NCBI GenBank assembly: GCA_025356655.1
Contig: JANXRW010000095.1
Coordinates: 1 to 37,020, forward strand
Source: Betaproteobacteria bacterium
GTDB taxonomy: Bacteria; Pseudomonadota; Gammaproteobacteria; Burkholderiales; SHXO01
Reading direction: 5' to 3'
Length of the DNA stretch: 37,020 nucleotides
Below the pieces are notes generated by a model, which saw only the letters and a list, made by a program, of their open reading frames with translations, did no database searches and was not told where the DNA came from. The translations under genes were made by a program, and so were the position numbers. This document shows, in pieces, positions 15,141 to 23,646 of this stretch. The number at the start of each line of letters is the position of its first letter. The stretch's first letter is position 1.

Positions 15141-16337
15141 TCAGGGATGGGGCCTATCCTGCGGGGCACGCGCCTCTTCTTTCGCCGTGACGGGTTGGCG
15201 CGCCGGCGGCTGCGGCGTGGCCGGACGCGGCGCCTCGGGCGCTCGGACATGCTCAGGCACGGGCATGCGGTGTGGGGCAAAACCGGGCACTGGTCCGGGG
15301 ACAGCCCCCGGCGAGTGCGCGGGCGGGGTCACCCCTACGGGCTCGTGCCCGCGCGCCCGGGGTGCGGGTCTGGGGAGCCCCGCCCACGGGTGAGCAGGGG
15401 GGGTTACCGCTGCGAGTTCAGGTGCCCGTGCCAGAGGCGCTTTTGACTGCCCTGGCGCGCGTGTCGAATCGGGGCGAGACCCAGGTGCCAGGCCGGGGCC
15501 GCCATAGTCTTCCCGGCCTTCCCGGCTTTCTCGGCCTTCCCGGCCCTGTCGGGAGCGGACGTGGCTATCGGGGCTCAGGGCGTTAAAGCGAGCTTCATCG
15601 ATGTCCACCCGACGGTGCCGCCAGTCTGGCCGTCCCCAGCCCCAGAGCGGTGCGACGATGCCCAAACTCAGATAGCCGAAGCCCGGCCGGTCGTAAACGA
15701 CCCCGCTGGGCGTGCCGTCGAAACCGAAGGGCGCGGGCTGCTGGGGCACCCAGGCGCCATAGGCCAGGCGCGGATCAAAGACCGGCACGTAGACGCGTTC
15801 CGGGTCGGGGGACTCGATACGGATCGCCTGACCTTCGGTGGACACCATGGCCCGAAGCGAACTCTGCAAGGTTCCCGCGTCGCGCGCCCGCGCCCGCAGA
15901 CGCTGGACGGAATCCCACACCGCGCCTTGCGCGTTGATGAATACGTCACCTAGGCGCTGGGTCCAAGCCAGGTTGTCGTCCATCAGGTGGAGCACCTCAG
16001 GGAACGCTGTCAGAGATTTCACGCCCGGATCCCAGGGCTGCTCATCCAGAGCCGAGGCGAGCGCATCCCCGGTAAGTCCCTGGTGACTCGGATCCATCAT
16101 CCAGCGGTCTGCTTCCACGATTTCTATCGCACGGGTCGCGCCCCTAAGCACCTGAGCCAGCAACGGGTCAGGGTAGAGGGCGATGGAGGCGAGGAGCCCA
16201 TCGAGTTCCTCCGCCGAGGGTTGCAACAAGCCCGCCCCCCCCGTTCCCGTCCCGGGCGACTGGGCGAGCGCGGGGACGGAGAATAGCAGGCAGAGCGCCG
16301 CCGCCCGCCAGGCGCGCAGACCAAGGATCGCGAACAT
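15141..16337 (-). CDS. DUF3300 exported protein with Pro/Arg-rich tail
   Basis: The 398-residue protein has a signal peptide (residues 1-25, ending ALA) and a DUF3300 domain (about 40-260) recognisable by ELDGLLASIALYPDPLLAQVL, PWDPGVKSLTAFPEVL and the later RVYVPVFDPRLAYG. DUF3300 proteins are secreted and of unknown function. After about residue 270 the sequence becomes low-complexity: Arg/Glu/Gly repeats (EGRESREGRED), then Pro/Ala/His-rich repeats with VTPPAH twice. The tail is encoded by a short tandem repeat in the DNA. It begins divergently from the lipoprotein hydrolase gene at 16501, with about 160 bp between them. Confidence 0.85.
   Translation of the reverse strand: MFAILGLRAWRAAALCLLFSVPALAQSPGTGTGGAGLLQPSAEELDGLLASIALYPDPLLAQVLRGATRAIEIVEADRWMMDPSHQGLTGDALASALDEQPWDPGVKSLTAFPEVLHLMDDNLAWTQRLGDVFINAQGAVWDSVQRLRARARDAGTLQSSLRAMVSTEGQAIRIESPDPERVYVPVFDPRLAYGAWVPQQPAPFGFDGTPSGVVYDRPGFGYLSLGIVAPLWGWGRPDWRHRRVDIDEARFNALSPDSHVRSRQGREGRESREGREDYGGPGLAPGSRPDSTRAPGQSKAPLARAPELAAVTPPAHPWAGLPRPAPRARGHEPVGVTPPAHSPGAVPGPVPGFAPHRMPVPEHVRAPEAPRPATPQPPARQPVTAKEEARAPQDRPHP
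15509..15553. repeat. Five 9-bp tandem units (CTTCCCGGC type)
   Basis: Three units are exactly CTTCCCGGC (15509-15517, 15518-15526, 15536-15544), one is TTTCTCGGC (15527-15535) and a fifth is degenerate. Being a multiple of three, they keep the DUF3300 frame and encode Arg-Glu-Gly/Ser triplets on the minus strand. Length changes here would alter the tail without breaking the gene. Confidence 0.8.
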
Positions 16338-16500
16338 GATGTCACTCCTTCAATGGGCCGCTTGGCGCCTTGGCGCGCATCGAGACCGATCCGATCATCA
16401 CCGCGAATGCAGCACACGCGGTTTACACTAGCCCCGCAAAATGCCGCGAGGGTCTCCCGTCGCAGGTTGACGATGGCCCCCCCAACCTGGAGGCAGAAAA

Positions 16501-17628
16501 ATGTCATTGCACGGAATCTGCGGTCCGCGCTGCGCGGCGCTCCTGGTCGTGATCGCTCTGTCCGGCTGCGCAGGCCACCGCCTCACTCAAATGGACAGCG
16601 CGCAGGTGGATCAGTTCACCCGCCACGGCTACTCCAGCGCGAACCACTACGACGTGAGCACGCAGTTCACCGCCTGGGAGAGTCCGCTGGGACGCTTCGA
16701 CATCGCGGCCACGACCCCCAGCGCACCCGGACGCCTTCCCCTGGTGATCTATTTGCCCGCCCTGGGGGAGGACCGCAGTTCGGGCGAAGCGCTGCGCACG
16801 GCGTGGGCGGCCAGCGGTTACGCCGTGCTGGCCCTGCAACCGCTATCGCAGGACGCCTTGCGCTGGACTGACCCCGGCTCGCGCCCGGGCGACCCCACGC
16901 CGTGGGCCCGCGAGCGTTACGCGGCCCCCGTGATGGCAGCGCGAATCCACGCGCTGCGCACCGTTTTGTTGGAACTCGTGCGTAGACAGGCGGCACGCGA
17001 GGCGCCGCTGGACCGCTTCGATCTTGAGCGGGTCGCCCTAGCCGGTCAGGACCTCGGCGCCTACACGGCCATGGTGGCCGCCGGTGAGGCGGTGCTCGAC
17101 GCGACGCCCCCGCCGCTGCCCCTGCGGGTGTCCGCCACCTTAGCGCTAAGCCCGCATGCAGACTTCTCCGGCGTGCCCCTCTCAGAGCGCTACAGTGCCA
17201 TACAAGGCCCCGTCCTTAGCACCACCAGCGACAACGACCTTGACCCCCTGGGTCTAGTGGGTTCGCCGTCACTGCGGCGCGCCCCCTTCGAGTACATGCC
17301 ACCCAAGGACAAGTTCCTGCTGATCTTCGCGGACATCTCACACGCGACCCTGGCGGGTACCCCGGCGCCCCGTTCTCCCCTCGCCGAGGCCGCCCGTGAC
17401 AAGTCCGCTGGCGGGGGCACGCACCGAAAGCTCAACCCCGTCGGCCCGACCGGTGCGCGCACACCCCAGGTCTCGCCCACGCGCTCGGCTATGGCGGTAG
17501 TAGCCCTGCAAAAGGTGAGCCTCGCCTTTCTGGATGCTTACCTGCGCCAGGACCCGATCGCCGCGGAGTGGCTCGAGCGCGATGCGAGTCGCTGGTTGGG
17601 CGAAGGGGCGCAATTGCGCCGACGCTGA
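16501..17628 (+). CDS. Lipoprotein alpha/beta hydrolase with Asp nucleophile position
   Basis: The 375-residue product has a lipoprotein signal (LVVIALSGC, lipidated Cys23), so it should sit in the periplasm or on the inner face of the outer membrane. The body resembles predicted dienelactone-hydrolase or acetylhydrolase-type alpha/beta hydrolases: LPLVIYLPALGEDRSSGEAL supplies the first strand and oxyanion region, ASGYAVLALQP the next, and VALAGQDLGAYTA (179-190) the nucleophile elbow. In that elbow the usual Ser of GxSxG is D184. Asp is the nucleophile in haloalkane dehalogenases and epoxide hydrolases, but this protein otherwise follows the Ser-type pattern, so it may use Asp or be inactive. 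ISHATL (334-339) may hold the His. GGAGGCAG precedes the ATG. Confidence 0.8.
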   Translation: MSLHGICGPRCAALLVVIALSGCAGHRLTQMDSAQVDQFTRHGYSSANHYDVSTQFTAWESPLGRFDIAATTPSAPGRLPLVIYLPALGEDRSSGEALRTAWAASGYAVLALQPLSQDALRWTDPGSRPGDPTPWARERYAAPVMAARIHALRTVLLELVRRQAAREAPLDRFDLERVALAGQDLGAYTAMVAAGEAVLDATPPPLPLRVSATLALSPHADFSGVPLSERYSAIQGPVLSTTSDNDLDPLGLVGSPSLRRAPFEYMPPKDKFLLIFADISHATLAGTPAPRSPLAEAARDKSAGGGTHRKLNPVGPTGARTPQVSPTRSAMAVVALQKVSLAFLDAYLRQDPIAAEWLERDASRWLGEGAQLRRR

Positions 17629-18111
17629 CGCTGAAGCAATTCTCATGGTGCCAACAAGCCCCGGCAGACAGACAAGACGGGGTAACTTAACCGCCTGACT
17701 CCCAGGGGGCTGGACAACCCCCGCGCCATGCGCCCGAGGGTCAGCGTGGCCTCGCGGTCGTGCTCGCCGTCCCTGACCGTGATCGACAACTCGCTTACCC
17801 TTGAGGGCATCGGACTGGACGGCAGGGCCTCGGCCATGGGCTGCAACTTCAGCGCGCACTCGTCCGCGACGAAAGCTTGACACCCAGTGGGCTGCGTCGA
17901 GAACGACTACCGCTGCCCGCTCGCCCTGCGATAGTGGTAGACGAAACTCCGGTAGCGTTGCGGAATCGGGCGGGTGACGTCCTGCTGCTCTTGACGGATC
18001 AGTACCTGGCGATTCTTTCGTGACCACAATGAGATGGATGCTGACGCTGGCAGGCGCTGGTATCGCCACCGGTGATCGAGTAATCTTGGTGTTGATCCCA
18101 GCGAGGCCACC
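17629..18111. other. 483-bp stretch without a recognisable gene
   Basis: Both strands were read. On the minus strand two short open pieces (about 17846-17643, containing SRVSELSITVRDGEHDREAT, and about 18060-17907, ending in RYRSFVYHYRRASG) have somewhat protein-like composition, but I recognise no family and they lie in different frames. They may be remnants of one broken gene. No tRNA, inverted repeat ends or clear promoter was seen. GCGAGG before 18112 is the ribosome site of the MoxR gene. Confidence 0.4.
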
Positions 18112-19035
18112 ATGTCCCCCACGTCACCTGCCTCCGTCGACCAGACCCTCGAACTTCTTGCCTCCTGCGACTACGTCGCGGAGCGCAAACTCGCTACCGC
18201 CGTGTTTCTCGCGCTTCGGCTCGGGCGCCCCTTGTTTCTCGAGGGCGAAGCGGGCGTGGGCAAGACAGAAATCGCCAAGGTGCTCTCTCGGGCCCTAGCG
18301 CGGCCGCTTATCCGGTTGCAGTGCTACGAGGGCCTGGACATCGCCTCGGCGGTCTACGAGTGGAACTATGCCCGGCAGATGATCGAGATCCGCCTAGCCG
18401 AGGCCACCGGCGGGAGTAGCCGCGATGCACTGGCCGCAGAACTCTTTAGCGAGCGCTTCCTCATCCGGCGACCGCTCCTTCAGGCGCTGACCGCGGATCC
18501 CGCCGACCCGTCCGCCGGGGCGCCCGTGCTGCTCATCGACGAACTGGACCGGGCGGATGAACCCTTCGAGGCCTACCTGTTGGAAGTGCTCTCCGACTTC
18601 CAGGTGACCATCCCCGAGATTGGTACGCTGCGCGCCGCACAGCCGCCCATTGTCGTGCTGACCTCCAACCGCACGCGTGAGATCCATGATGCCGTAAAGC
18701 GCCGCTGCCTGTACCACTGGGTGGACTACCCGAGCGCGGCGCGCGAACTGGAAATCTTGGCCAGGCGCGTTCCCGAGGCACCCCAGCGCTTGTCCCAGGA
18801 AGTCGTCGCCTTCGTGCAACGTCTGCGAGCGCTGGACCTCTTCAAATCCCCCGGCGTGGCGGAGACCATCGACTGGTCGCGCGCGCTGTTGGAACTGGAC
18901 CGCATCTCGCTCGACCCGGAGATCATCGACAGCACGCTGGGTGCGTTACTCAAATACCAGGACGACATCGCGCGCGTGCAGGGCAGCGAGGCCGCGCGCA
19001 TCCTGGAGGAGTTGCGCTCGGAACTCGCGCCGTAG
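18112..19035 (+). CDS. coxD: MoxR/CoxD-like AAA+ ATPase
   Basis: The 307-residue ATPase has Walker A GEAGVGKTE (45-53), Walker B VLLIDELDRADE (139-150) and a sensor-1 region VLTSNRTREIHD, and keeps the MoxR/CoxD pattern ERKLATAVFLALRLGRPLF at its start. In carboxydotrophs CoxD is a membrane-associated chaperone that helps mature the molybdenum active site of CoxL, together with the VWA protein CoxE. Here the VWA partner is at 19889, separated by one exported amidohydrolase, and molybdenum hydroxylase genes lie downstream on the opposite strand. The pairing supports a maturation role, but MoxR/VWA pairs also serve other complexes. Confidence 0.88.
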   Translation: MSPTSPASVDQTLELLASCDYVAERKLATAVFLALRLGRPLFLEGEAGVGKTEIAKVLSRALARPLIRLQCYEGLDIASAVYEWNYARQMIEIRLAEATGGSSRDALAAELFSERFLIRRPLLQALTADPADPSAGAPVLLIDELDRADEPFEAYLLEVLSDFQVTIPEIGTLRAAQPPIVVLTSNRTREIHDAVKRRCLYHWVDYPSAARELEILARRVPEAPQRLSQEVVAFVQRLRALDLFKSPGVAETIDWSRALLELDRISLDPEIIDSTLGALLKYQDDIARVQGSEAARILEELRSELAP

Positions 19036-19044
19036 TTCGCCCCG

Positions 19045-19887
19045 ATGACGCGTCTCGCGCGACTGCTCGCTGGCGCCCTGCTCCTGGTGGCCGGGCCCCT
19101 GGGCGCTCAGGAGCCGCTGCCCATCTTTGACGCGCACGCGCACTACAACCTTGAAACGGGCCGACCGGTCAGCGTGGAGGAGGTGTTTTCGCTTTGGCAC
19201 CGCGCAGGGATCCGCGCCGCACTGCTTACCAGCCGGCCCAACGAAGGTACCCGAGAGCTCCTGGCGCGGACGCCGCCGGGCGTTCGCACCGTTGCCTTCG
19301 CGCGGCCCTACGTGGTGCGCTCGGACGTGAACACCTGGTTCCGCGATCCCGCCCGCTACCGGCTCCTGGAAACGGAGCTTGCCCGGGGTATCTACGTGGG
19401 TATCGGCGAATTCCACATCTTCGGCCAGGATGCCGACAGCGAGGGCTTTGCCCGCGTCGTTGCCCTCGCCATGCGGCGCGGCCTTTGGCTCCACGCCCAC
19501 TGCGACGACTACGTGATCGCGCGCATCTACGCGCTCGACCCGGGCGCGCGCGTGATCTGGGCCCATACGGGCATGACCGTAGCGCTGGCGCGAGTGGCAC
19601 AACTGCTCGATGCGCACCCGGGTCTGCATGGTGAACTCTCCTATCGCTCCGGGCTTCCCCGGGCGGGGGATCTCCCGGTGGAGTGGCGGGCGCTGTTTCT
19701 GAGGCACCCGGATCGCTTCCTGCTCGGCTCAGACACCTGGGTGCCGGAACGCTGGCCGGAGGTGCCCGCGATCATGGAAGACTACCGCCGCTGGCTCGCC
19801 CAATTGCCCGCACCGGTCGCGATGCAGATTGCCTGGGGCAACGGCGCGCGCCTATTCCTTGGCGGCGCGGACCCGGGCGCGCATTGA
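19045..19887 (+). CDS. Exported amidohydrolase-family metalloenzyme
   Basis: The 280-residue protein has a Sec signal peptide (MTRLARLLAGALLLVAGPLGAQ split as basic start, hydrophobic core and AQ cleavage region). It then shows amidohydrolase metal motifs in order: DAHAHYN (HxH, 31-33), GEFHIFG, LHAHCDDY, WAHTGM and GSDTWV, the last holding the conserved Asp. This is the amidohydrolase_2/TatD-like arrangement with a periplasmic location. It begins nine bases after the moxR stop, and the VWA gene begins two bases after its stop, so the three form one operon. A periplasmic hydrolase between two cytoplasmic CoxD/CoxE-type partners is unexpected; it may process the substrate before import. Confidence 0.8.
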   Translation: MTRLARLLAGALLLVAGPLGAQEPLPIFDAHAHYNLETGRPVSVEEVFSLWHRAGIRAALLTSRPNEGTRELLARTPPGVRTVAFARPYVVRSDVNTWFRDPARYRLLETELARGIYVGIGEFHIFGQDADSEGFARVVALAMRRGLWLHAHCDDYVIARIYALDPGARVIWAHTGMTVALARVAQLLDAHPGLHGELSYRSGLPRAGDLPVEWRALFLRHPDRFLLGSDTWVPERWPEVPAIMEDYRRWLAQLPAPVAMQIAWGNGARLFLGGADPGAH

Positions 19888-19888
19888 G

Positions 19889-21067
19889 ATGAGACTAGCC
19901 GAGAACGTGATGCACTTTGCGCGCGTGCTGCGCCGCGCCGGGTTGCCCGTGGGCCCGGACCGCGTGATGGACGCGCTGCGCGCCATCGAAATCACCGGCG
20001 TCGAGCGACGCGACGACTTCTACTGGACCTTGGCAAGCCTGTTCATCTCCCGGCAGGAGCACTTCGAGCTCTTCGATCAGGCCTTCCACATTTTTTGGCG
20101 CAACGCGCAGATGCTCGACCGGGTCATGGCCATGACCTTGCCTCGCCTGGGCCAGAAGGACCCGGAACCGCAGCGCTTGCTCGCCAACCGCCTGGTGGAG
20201 GCCATGGCCCCGCGCTCGCGCGTGGCGCACCCCGCGGAAGAACCGCCCCAGGACACGCCTGACGCGACGTACACGGTATCTGAGCGCGAGCGTCTGCAGA
20301 AGGCGGATTTCGACGGCATGAGTGCCACTGAGCTCCAGGAGGCCAAGCGGCTCATCGCCTCCCTGCGACTACCGCTGCCCGAGGTACGCACCCGCCGCCT
20401 GCGCCCCTCCCCACGCGAGGGCCGGGTGGACCTGCGCGATACGCTGCGCGCCAGCCTACGCGGCAGCGCGGACATCATTGCGCTGCGCCGCCGCGCCCCG
20501 CAACGGCGGCCCCCCCCCCTAGTGATCCTATGTGACATCTCCGGGTCCATGAGCCGGTACTCGCGGATGTTTTTGCATTTCGTGCATGCCATCACCAGCG
20601 ACCGGCATCGGGTGCACACCTTTCTCTTCGGAACCCGGCTGACCAACGTGACCCGCCACCTGCGCCACGCCGATGTGGACATGGCGCTCAACGCCGTGGT
20701 CGGAGCGGTGGAGGACTGGTCGGGTGGCACGCGGATCGGCACCAACCTGCAGGAATTCAACCTGCGCTGGTCCAGGCGAGTGCTTGGGCAGAACGCCGTC
20801 GTGCTACTCATCAGCGACGGCCTTGACCGCGAGTCCGGGGATGATCTAGCCCTTGCCATGGGCCAGCTCCACCGCTCCTGCCATCGGCTGTTGTGGCTTA
20901 ACCCGCTGCTGCGCTCGGCGCAGTTCCAACCCTTGGCTAAGGGCGTGCGCCTGATGCTGCCGCACGTGGACGAATTCCTCCCCGTGCACAACGTCAGCAG
21001 CCTGACAGGGCTAGCCCAGGCCCTCGCCCTGGGCCGCGCGGTGAGGCGTCGCGCGCCCCATCTTTGA
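19889..21067 (+). CDS. coxE: CoxE-like VWA-domain protein
   Basis: The 392-residue protein matches the CoxE family: a helical N-terminal half (FYWTLASLFISRQEHFELFDQ-type helices) and a C-terminal von Willebrand A domain with the MIDAS motif D216-I-S-G-S220 in LVILCDISGSMSRYSRMF, plus the downstream GGTRIGTNL and LISDGLDRE metal-site segments. ATG 19889 begins one base after the preceding stop, indicating coupled translation; a longer in-frame start at 19829 lies inside the amidohydrolase gene. CoxE partners the AAA+ protein CoxD in activating molybdenum hydroxylases. The next 200 bp (21068-21267) hold no gene. Confidence 0.88.
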   Translation: MRLAENVMHFARVLRRAGLPVGPDRVMDALRAIEITGVERRDDFYWTLASLFISRQEHFELFDQAFHIFWRNAQMLDRVMAMTLPRLGQKDPEPQRLLANRLVEAMAPRSRVAHPAEEPPQDTPDATYTVSERERLQKADFDGMSATELQEAKRLIASLRLPLPEVRTRRLRPSPREGRVDLRDTLRASLRGSADIIALRRRAPQRRPPPLVILCDISGSMSRYSRMFLHFVHAITSDRHRVHTFLFGTRLTNVTRHLRHADVDMALNAVVGAVEDWSGGTRIGTNLQEFNLRWSRRVLGQNAVVLLISDGLDRESGDDLALAMGQLHRSCHRLLWLNPLLRSAQFQPLAKGVRLMLPHVDEFLPVHNVSSLTGLAQALALGRAVRRRAPHL

Positions 21068-21267
21068 GTCCCCGGCACTGGTCCGGTGCGCACGCTGGCA
21101 GCGTCGGCGCCCTTCGGAGGTGCACCTTCGCCCCAGGGGCCTTCTGCGACGGGGGGGCTTAACTATTTCGACCAACCGGGCCTCAGCCCGCATGCTTCTT
21201 GCAGTTGAGGGGACGACTTGGACGAAGCGGACGCCTCGCGTTTTGCTGTCGCCCCTCGGAGAAAGCC

Positions 21268-22230
21268 ATGGCATTTTTTAGCATCGACATGCGCGTGCTG
21301 CGGTCGTTCCTATCCGTGGCCGAAACCGGTAGCGTGACCGAGACGGCTCGGCGATTGGGGCGGACGCAGCCAGCAATCACCCTGCAAATGCAGCGTCTGG
21401 AGGAACTGACCGGCAAGACCCTGTTCCGCCCGGATAGCCGACGTCCTGTTTTAACCGACGAGGGGGACCTGGTTCTGTCCTATGCCAGGTCGATGCTTCG
21501 GCTGCACGACGAACTCCTCGGTCGACTGTCCTCCCCCGACATCGAGGGCCACGTGATTCTGGGCACACCGGATCTCTACGCCGCCTACCTGCTCCCCTCC
21601 ATATTGGCACTGTTCCGACGCTCCTTCCCACGGATCCAGGTGGAACTGCGCTGTTCCCTGTCCACCCCGCTGGTAGGCTTGGTGCAGAAGGGCGAAGTGG
21701 ACATCGCGCTGGTCACGCGCATGCCCGGTTTCAGTGGCGGCGAGGTGGTCCGGCAGGAGCAGCTCATCTGGGTCATGGGGGAAGGGCACGACACCCACTT
21801 GGTGGAGCCGGTGCCCCTGGCTCTGCTGCCACCCGGCAACATCTACCGCGATCATGCCATCGAGGGCTTGGAGCGCGCCGGACGGAAGTGGCGCATCTCC
21901 TGCGTGAGCGAGAGCGTCGGCGGCCTCCAGGCAGCGGTGTTCGCCGGGATGGCCGTTACCGTGCTTTGCGAGAGCGCCTTGGTGCACGGTATGAAGCAGA
22001 TCGGCATCCACGAATACTTCCCGCCCCTGCCCAAGATCGACCTGCTGCTCTACCGCGCGAGCGGCCAAGCCACTCCCGCCGCCATGGCCCTGCACGACTA
22101 CCTGGCCCGCTATCTCAGCGACACCTCGGGCATCACCGACTTGGGCGGGCGCGCCGTGCCCGGCAAACCCGTCGTCGGTCTGCGTACCACGGCTCCCCTA
22201 CAGGGCCGGGAAAGCCGACCAGCGGCCTGA
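21268..22230 (+). CDS. LysR-type transcriptional regulator
   Basis: The 320-residue protein has the LysR winged helix (LRSFLSVAETGSVTETARRL then TQPAITLQMQRLEELTG, residues 10-49) and the periplasmic-binding-like effector domain with VILGTPDLYAAYLLPSIL and GEVDIALVTR. ATG 21268 has GGAGAAA upstream and gives the normal N-terminus. It lies between the coxDE-like operon and the convergent amidase gene, whose 3' end it overlaps tail-to-tail by 33 nt. It most likely responds to a substrate or intermediate of the molybdenum hydroxylase pathway and controls that operon or coxDE. No clear T-N11-A site was pinned down. Confidence 0.92.
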   Translation: MAFFSIDMRVLRSFLSVAETGSVTETARRLGRTQPAITLQMQRLEELTGKTLFRPDSRRPVLTDEGDLVLSYARSMLRLHDELLGRLSSPDIEGHVILGTPDLYAAYLLPSILALFRRSFPRIQVELRCSLSTPLVGLVQKGEVDIALVTRMPGFSGGEVVRQEQLIWVMGEGHDTHLVEPVPLALLPPGNIYRDHAIEGLERAGRKWRISCVSESVGGLQAAVFAGMAVTVLCESALVHGMKQIGIHEYFPPLPKIDLLLYRASGQATPAAMALHDYLARYLSDTSGITDLGGRAVPGKPVVGLRTTAPLQGRESRPAA

Positions 22231-23646
22231 GCGCGGATGCGCCGCTTCGAAGGCGGCGGCCACACGAAAGATGAGCCCCTCCTCCAGCCAGGGTGCCACG
22301 ATCTGCAACCCGACCGGCATTCCATCGGCGTCGACGCCACAGGGGATCGTGGCGGCCGGTAGGCCCGTTAGGTTGATGGGCCAGGAGAAAGGGGACCAGC
22401 CAAGGTGAGGATCCACGGATTGCCCTGCGATGCGATCAACGCCCAATTCGCCCGCGGCGAAGGCGGTCACCGCCACCGTCGGCGTCACCAGCACGTCCAC
22501 TCGCCCAAAGAGCGAGAGAAACTGCGCCCGCAACTGCGTGCGCCGGTTCGACGCCTCGACATAATCCACGCCGCCGTAGAGGCGGCCCCTACCGACGACG
22601 TCGCGGTATTCTTGATCCGAGAGTGCGAGCGCGGCCTCCTCGCGGTTCACCACGGCAGCTGCCTGTTCCGTGTAGGCAATGGGTTTCAAGACTTGATCCA
22701 GGACCTGCGCATCCATGCGTGGCGCATCGGCGAGCACCTGCGCCCCGAGGCCCTCCAGAGTCTTCACCGCGCCCTCGAAAGCTTGGCGCACCTGCGGCGC
22801 CACGGCGGCGAAGCCGAGATCCACACTGCAGGCGATGCGCAGTCCTGACAGGAGCCCCGGCGTGATATCGAAGCGCCGCGGCGGCAGCCGCAGGCTGGCG
22901 GCATCGCGTGCGTCGAAGCCAGCGATGACCTCCAGGAGCAGGGCTGCGTCCGCCACGGTGCGAGCGATCGGACCGGTGTGGGCTAGCGACGCCCAGGAGG
23001 GTGGGAAAAAGCCCGGCGCTCGGGGAACCAAGCCAAAGGTCGGTTTGATCCCGACGACCCCGCAGAAGGACGACGGCACGCGTATGGAGCCCACCCCATC
23101 GGTGCCGAGTGCCAAGGGCCCGCAGCCGGCGGCCACCGCCGCCGCTGCGCCCCCGCTGGACCCGCCGCTGGTGCGGTCGAGCCGCCAGGGATTGCGGGTG
23201 ACGCCGGTGATCGGGCTATCGGCGGTGAGCTTGTAGCCCGATTCGCAGGTCGTGGTTTTACAAGTAATGATTGCCCCTGCCGCGCGCAGCGCCTGCACCA
23301 CTGCGGCGTCGGCCTCGGGCACGAACTCCCGGAAGACCGGCGCCCCCGCACGCGCCGGTACGCCGGCGACGAAGATCAGGTCCTTCACCGTGACGGGCAC
23401 ACCCGCGAGCGCCCCCGCAGGCTCGCCCCGCCCCCAGGCGAGTGTCGCCTCGCGCGCCCGTTCACGCGCAGAATCGAACATGGGCGTGACCATGACCTTA
23501 CAGCGCTCGTCCGTGTGGATGAGCGCCGCGATGACCTCTTCCACGACATCGCTCGGGGTGAAAGTGCCGGCGCGGTATCCGGCGAGTAGCTCCGTGGCGC
23601 TGAGGCGGGCCAGTGCCACGCCAGCGCCGGGCCTGGGTGCTGACAT
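22198..23646 (-). CDS. Amidase-signature family hydrolase
   Basis: The 482-residue enzyme has the Ser-cisSer-Lys triad of the amidase-signature family: K88 in PVTVKDLIF, S163/S164 in TSGGSSGGAAAA, and the nucleophile S187 in GTDGVGSIRVPSS. These enzymes hydrolyse small amides, and GatA is a paralogue; the absence of gatB/gatC makes a catabolic amidase likely. The start ATG 23646 overlaps the coxM-like stop by one base (TGATG), so it is translationally coupled and is the last gene of the eight-gene operon. Its place suggests that the hydroxylated substrate, or the imported substrate itself, carries an amide. Confidence 0.92.
   Translation of the reverse strand: MSAPRPGAGVALARLSATELLAGYRAGTFTPSDVVEEVIAALIHTDERCKVMVTPMFDSARERAREATLAWGRGEPAGALAGVPVTVKDLIFVAGVPARAGAPVFREFVPEADAAVVQALRAAGAIITCKTTTCESGYKLTADSPITGVTRNPWRLDRTSGGSSGGAAAAVAAGCGPLALGTDGVGSIRVPSSFCGVVGIKPTFGLVPRAPGFFPPSWASLAHTGPIARTVADAALLLEVIAGFDARDAASLRLPPRRFDITPGLLSGLRIACSVDLGFAAVAPQVRQAFEGAVKTLEGLGAQVLADAPRMDAQVLDQVLKPIAYTEQAAAVVNREEAALALSDQEYRDVVGRGRLYGGVDYVEASNRRTQLRAQFLSLFGRVDVLVTPTVAVTAFAAGELGVDRIAGQSVDPHLGWSPFSWPINLTGLPAATIPCGVDADGMPVGLQIVAPWLEEGLIFRVAAAFEAAHPRSGRWSAFPAL

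Noticed and set aside
14233..15393. Open frame of 386 codons on the plus strand across the SDR and DUF3300 genes
   Set aside because: Low-complexity composition, no recognised motif, opposite to genes with family motifs.
15509..15553. CRISPR-like or other direct-repeat array
   Set aside because: Units are contiguous 9-mers without spacers and lie in frame inside a protein tail.
22198..23646. GatA subunit of the Glu/Asp-tRNA amidotransferase
   Set aside because: No gatB or gatC nearby and the gene is translationally coupled to molybdenum hydroxylase genes; a catabolic amidase fits better.
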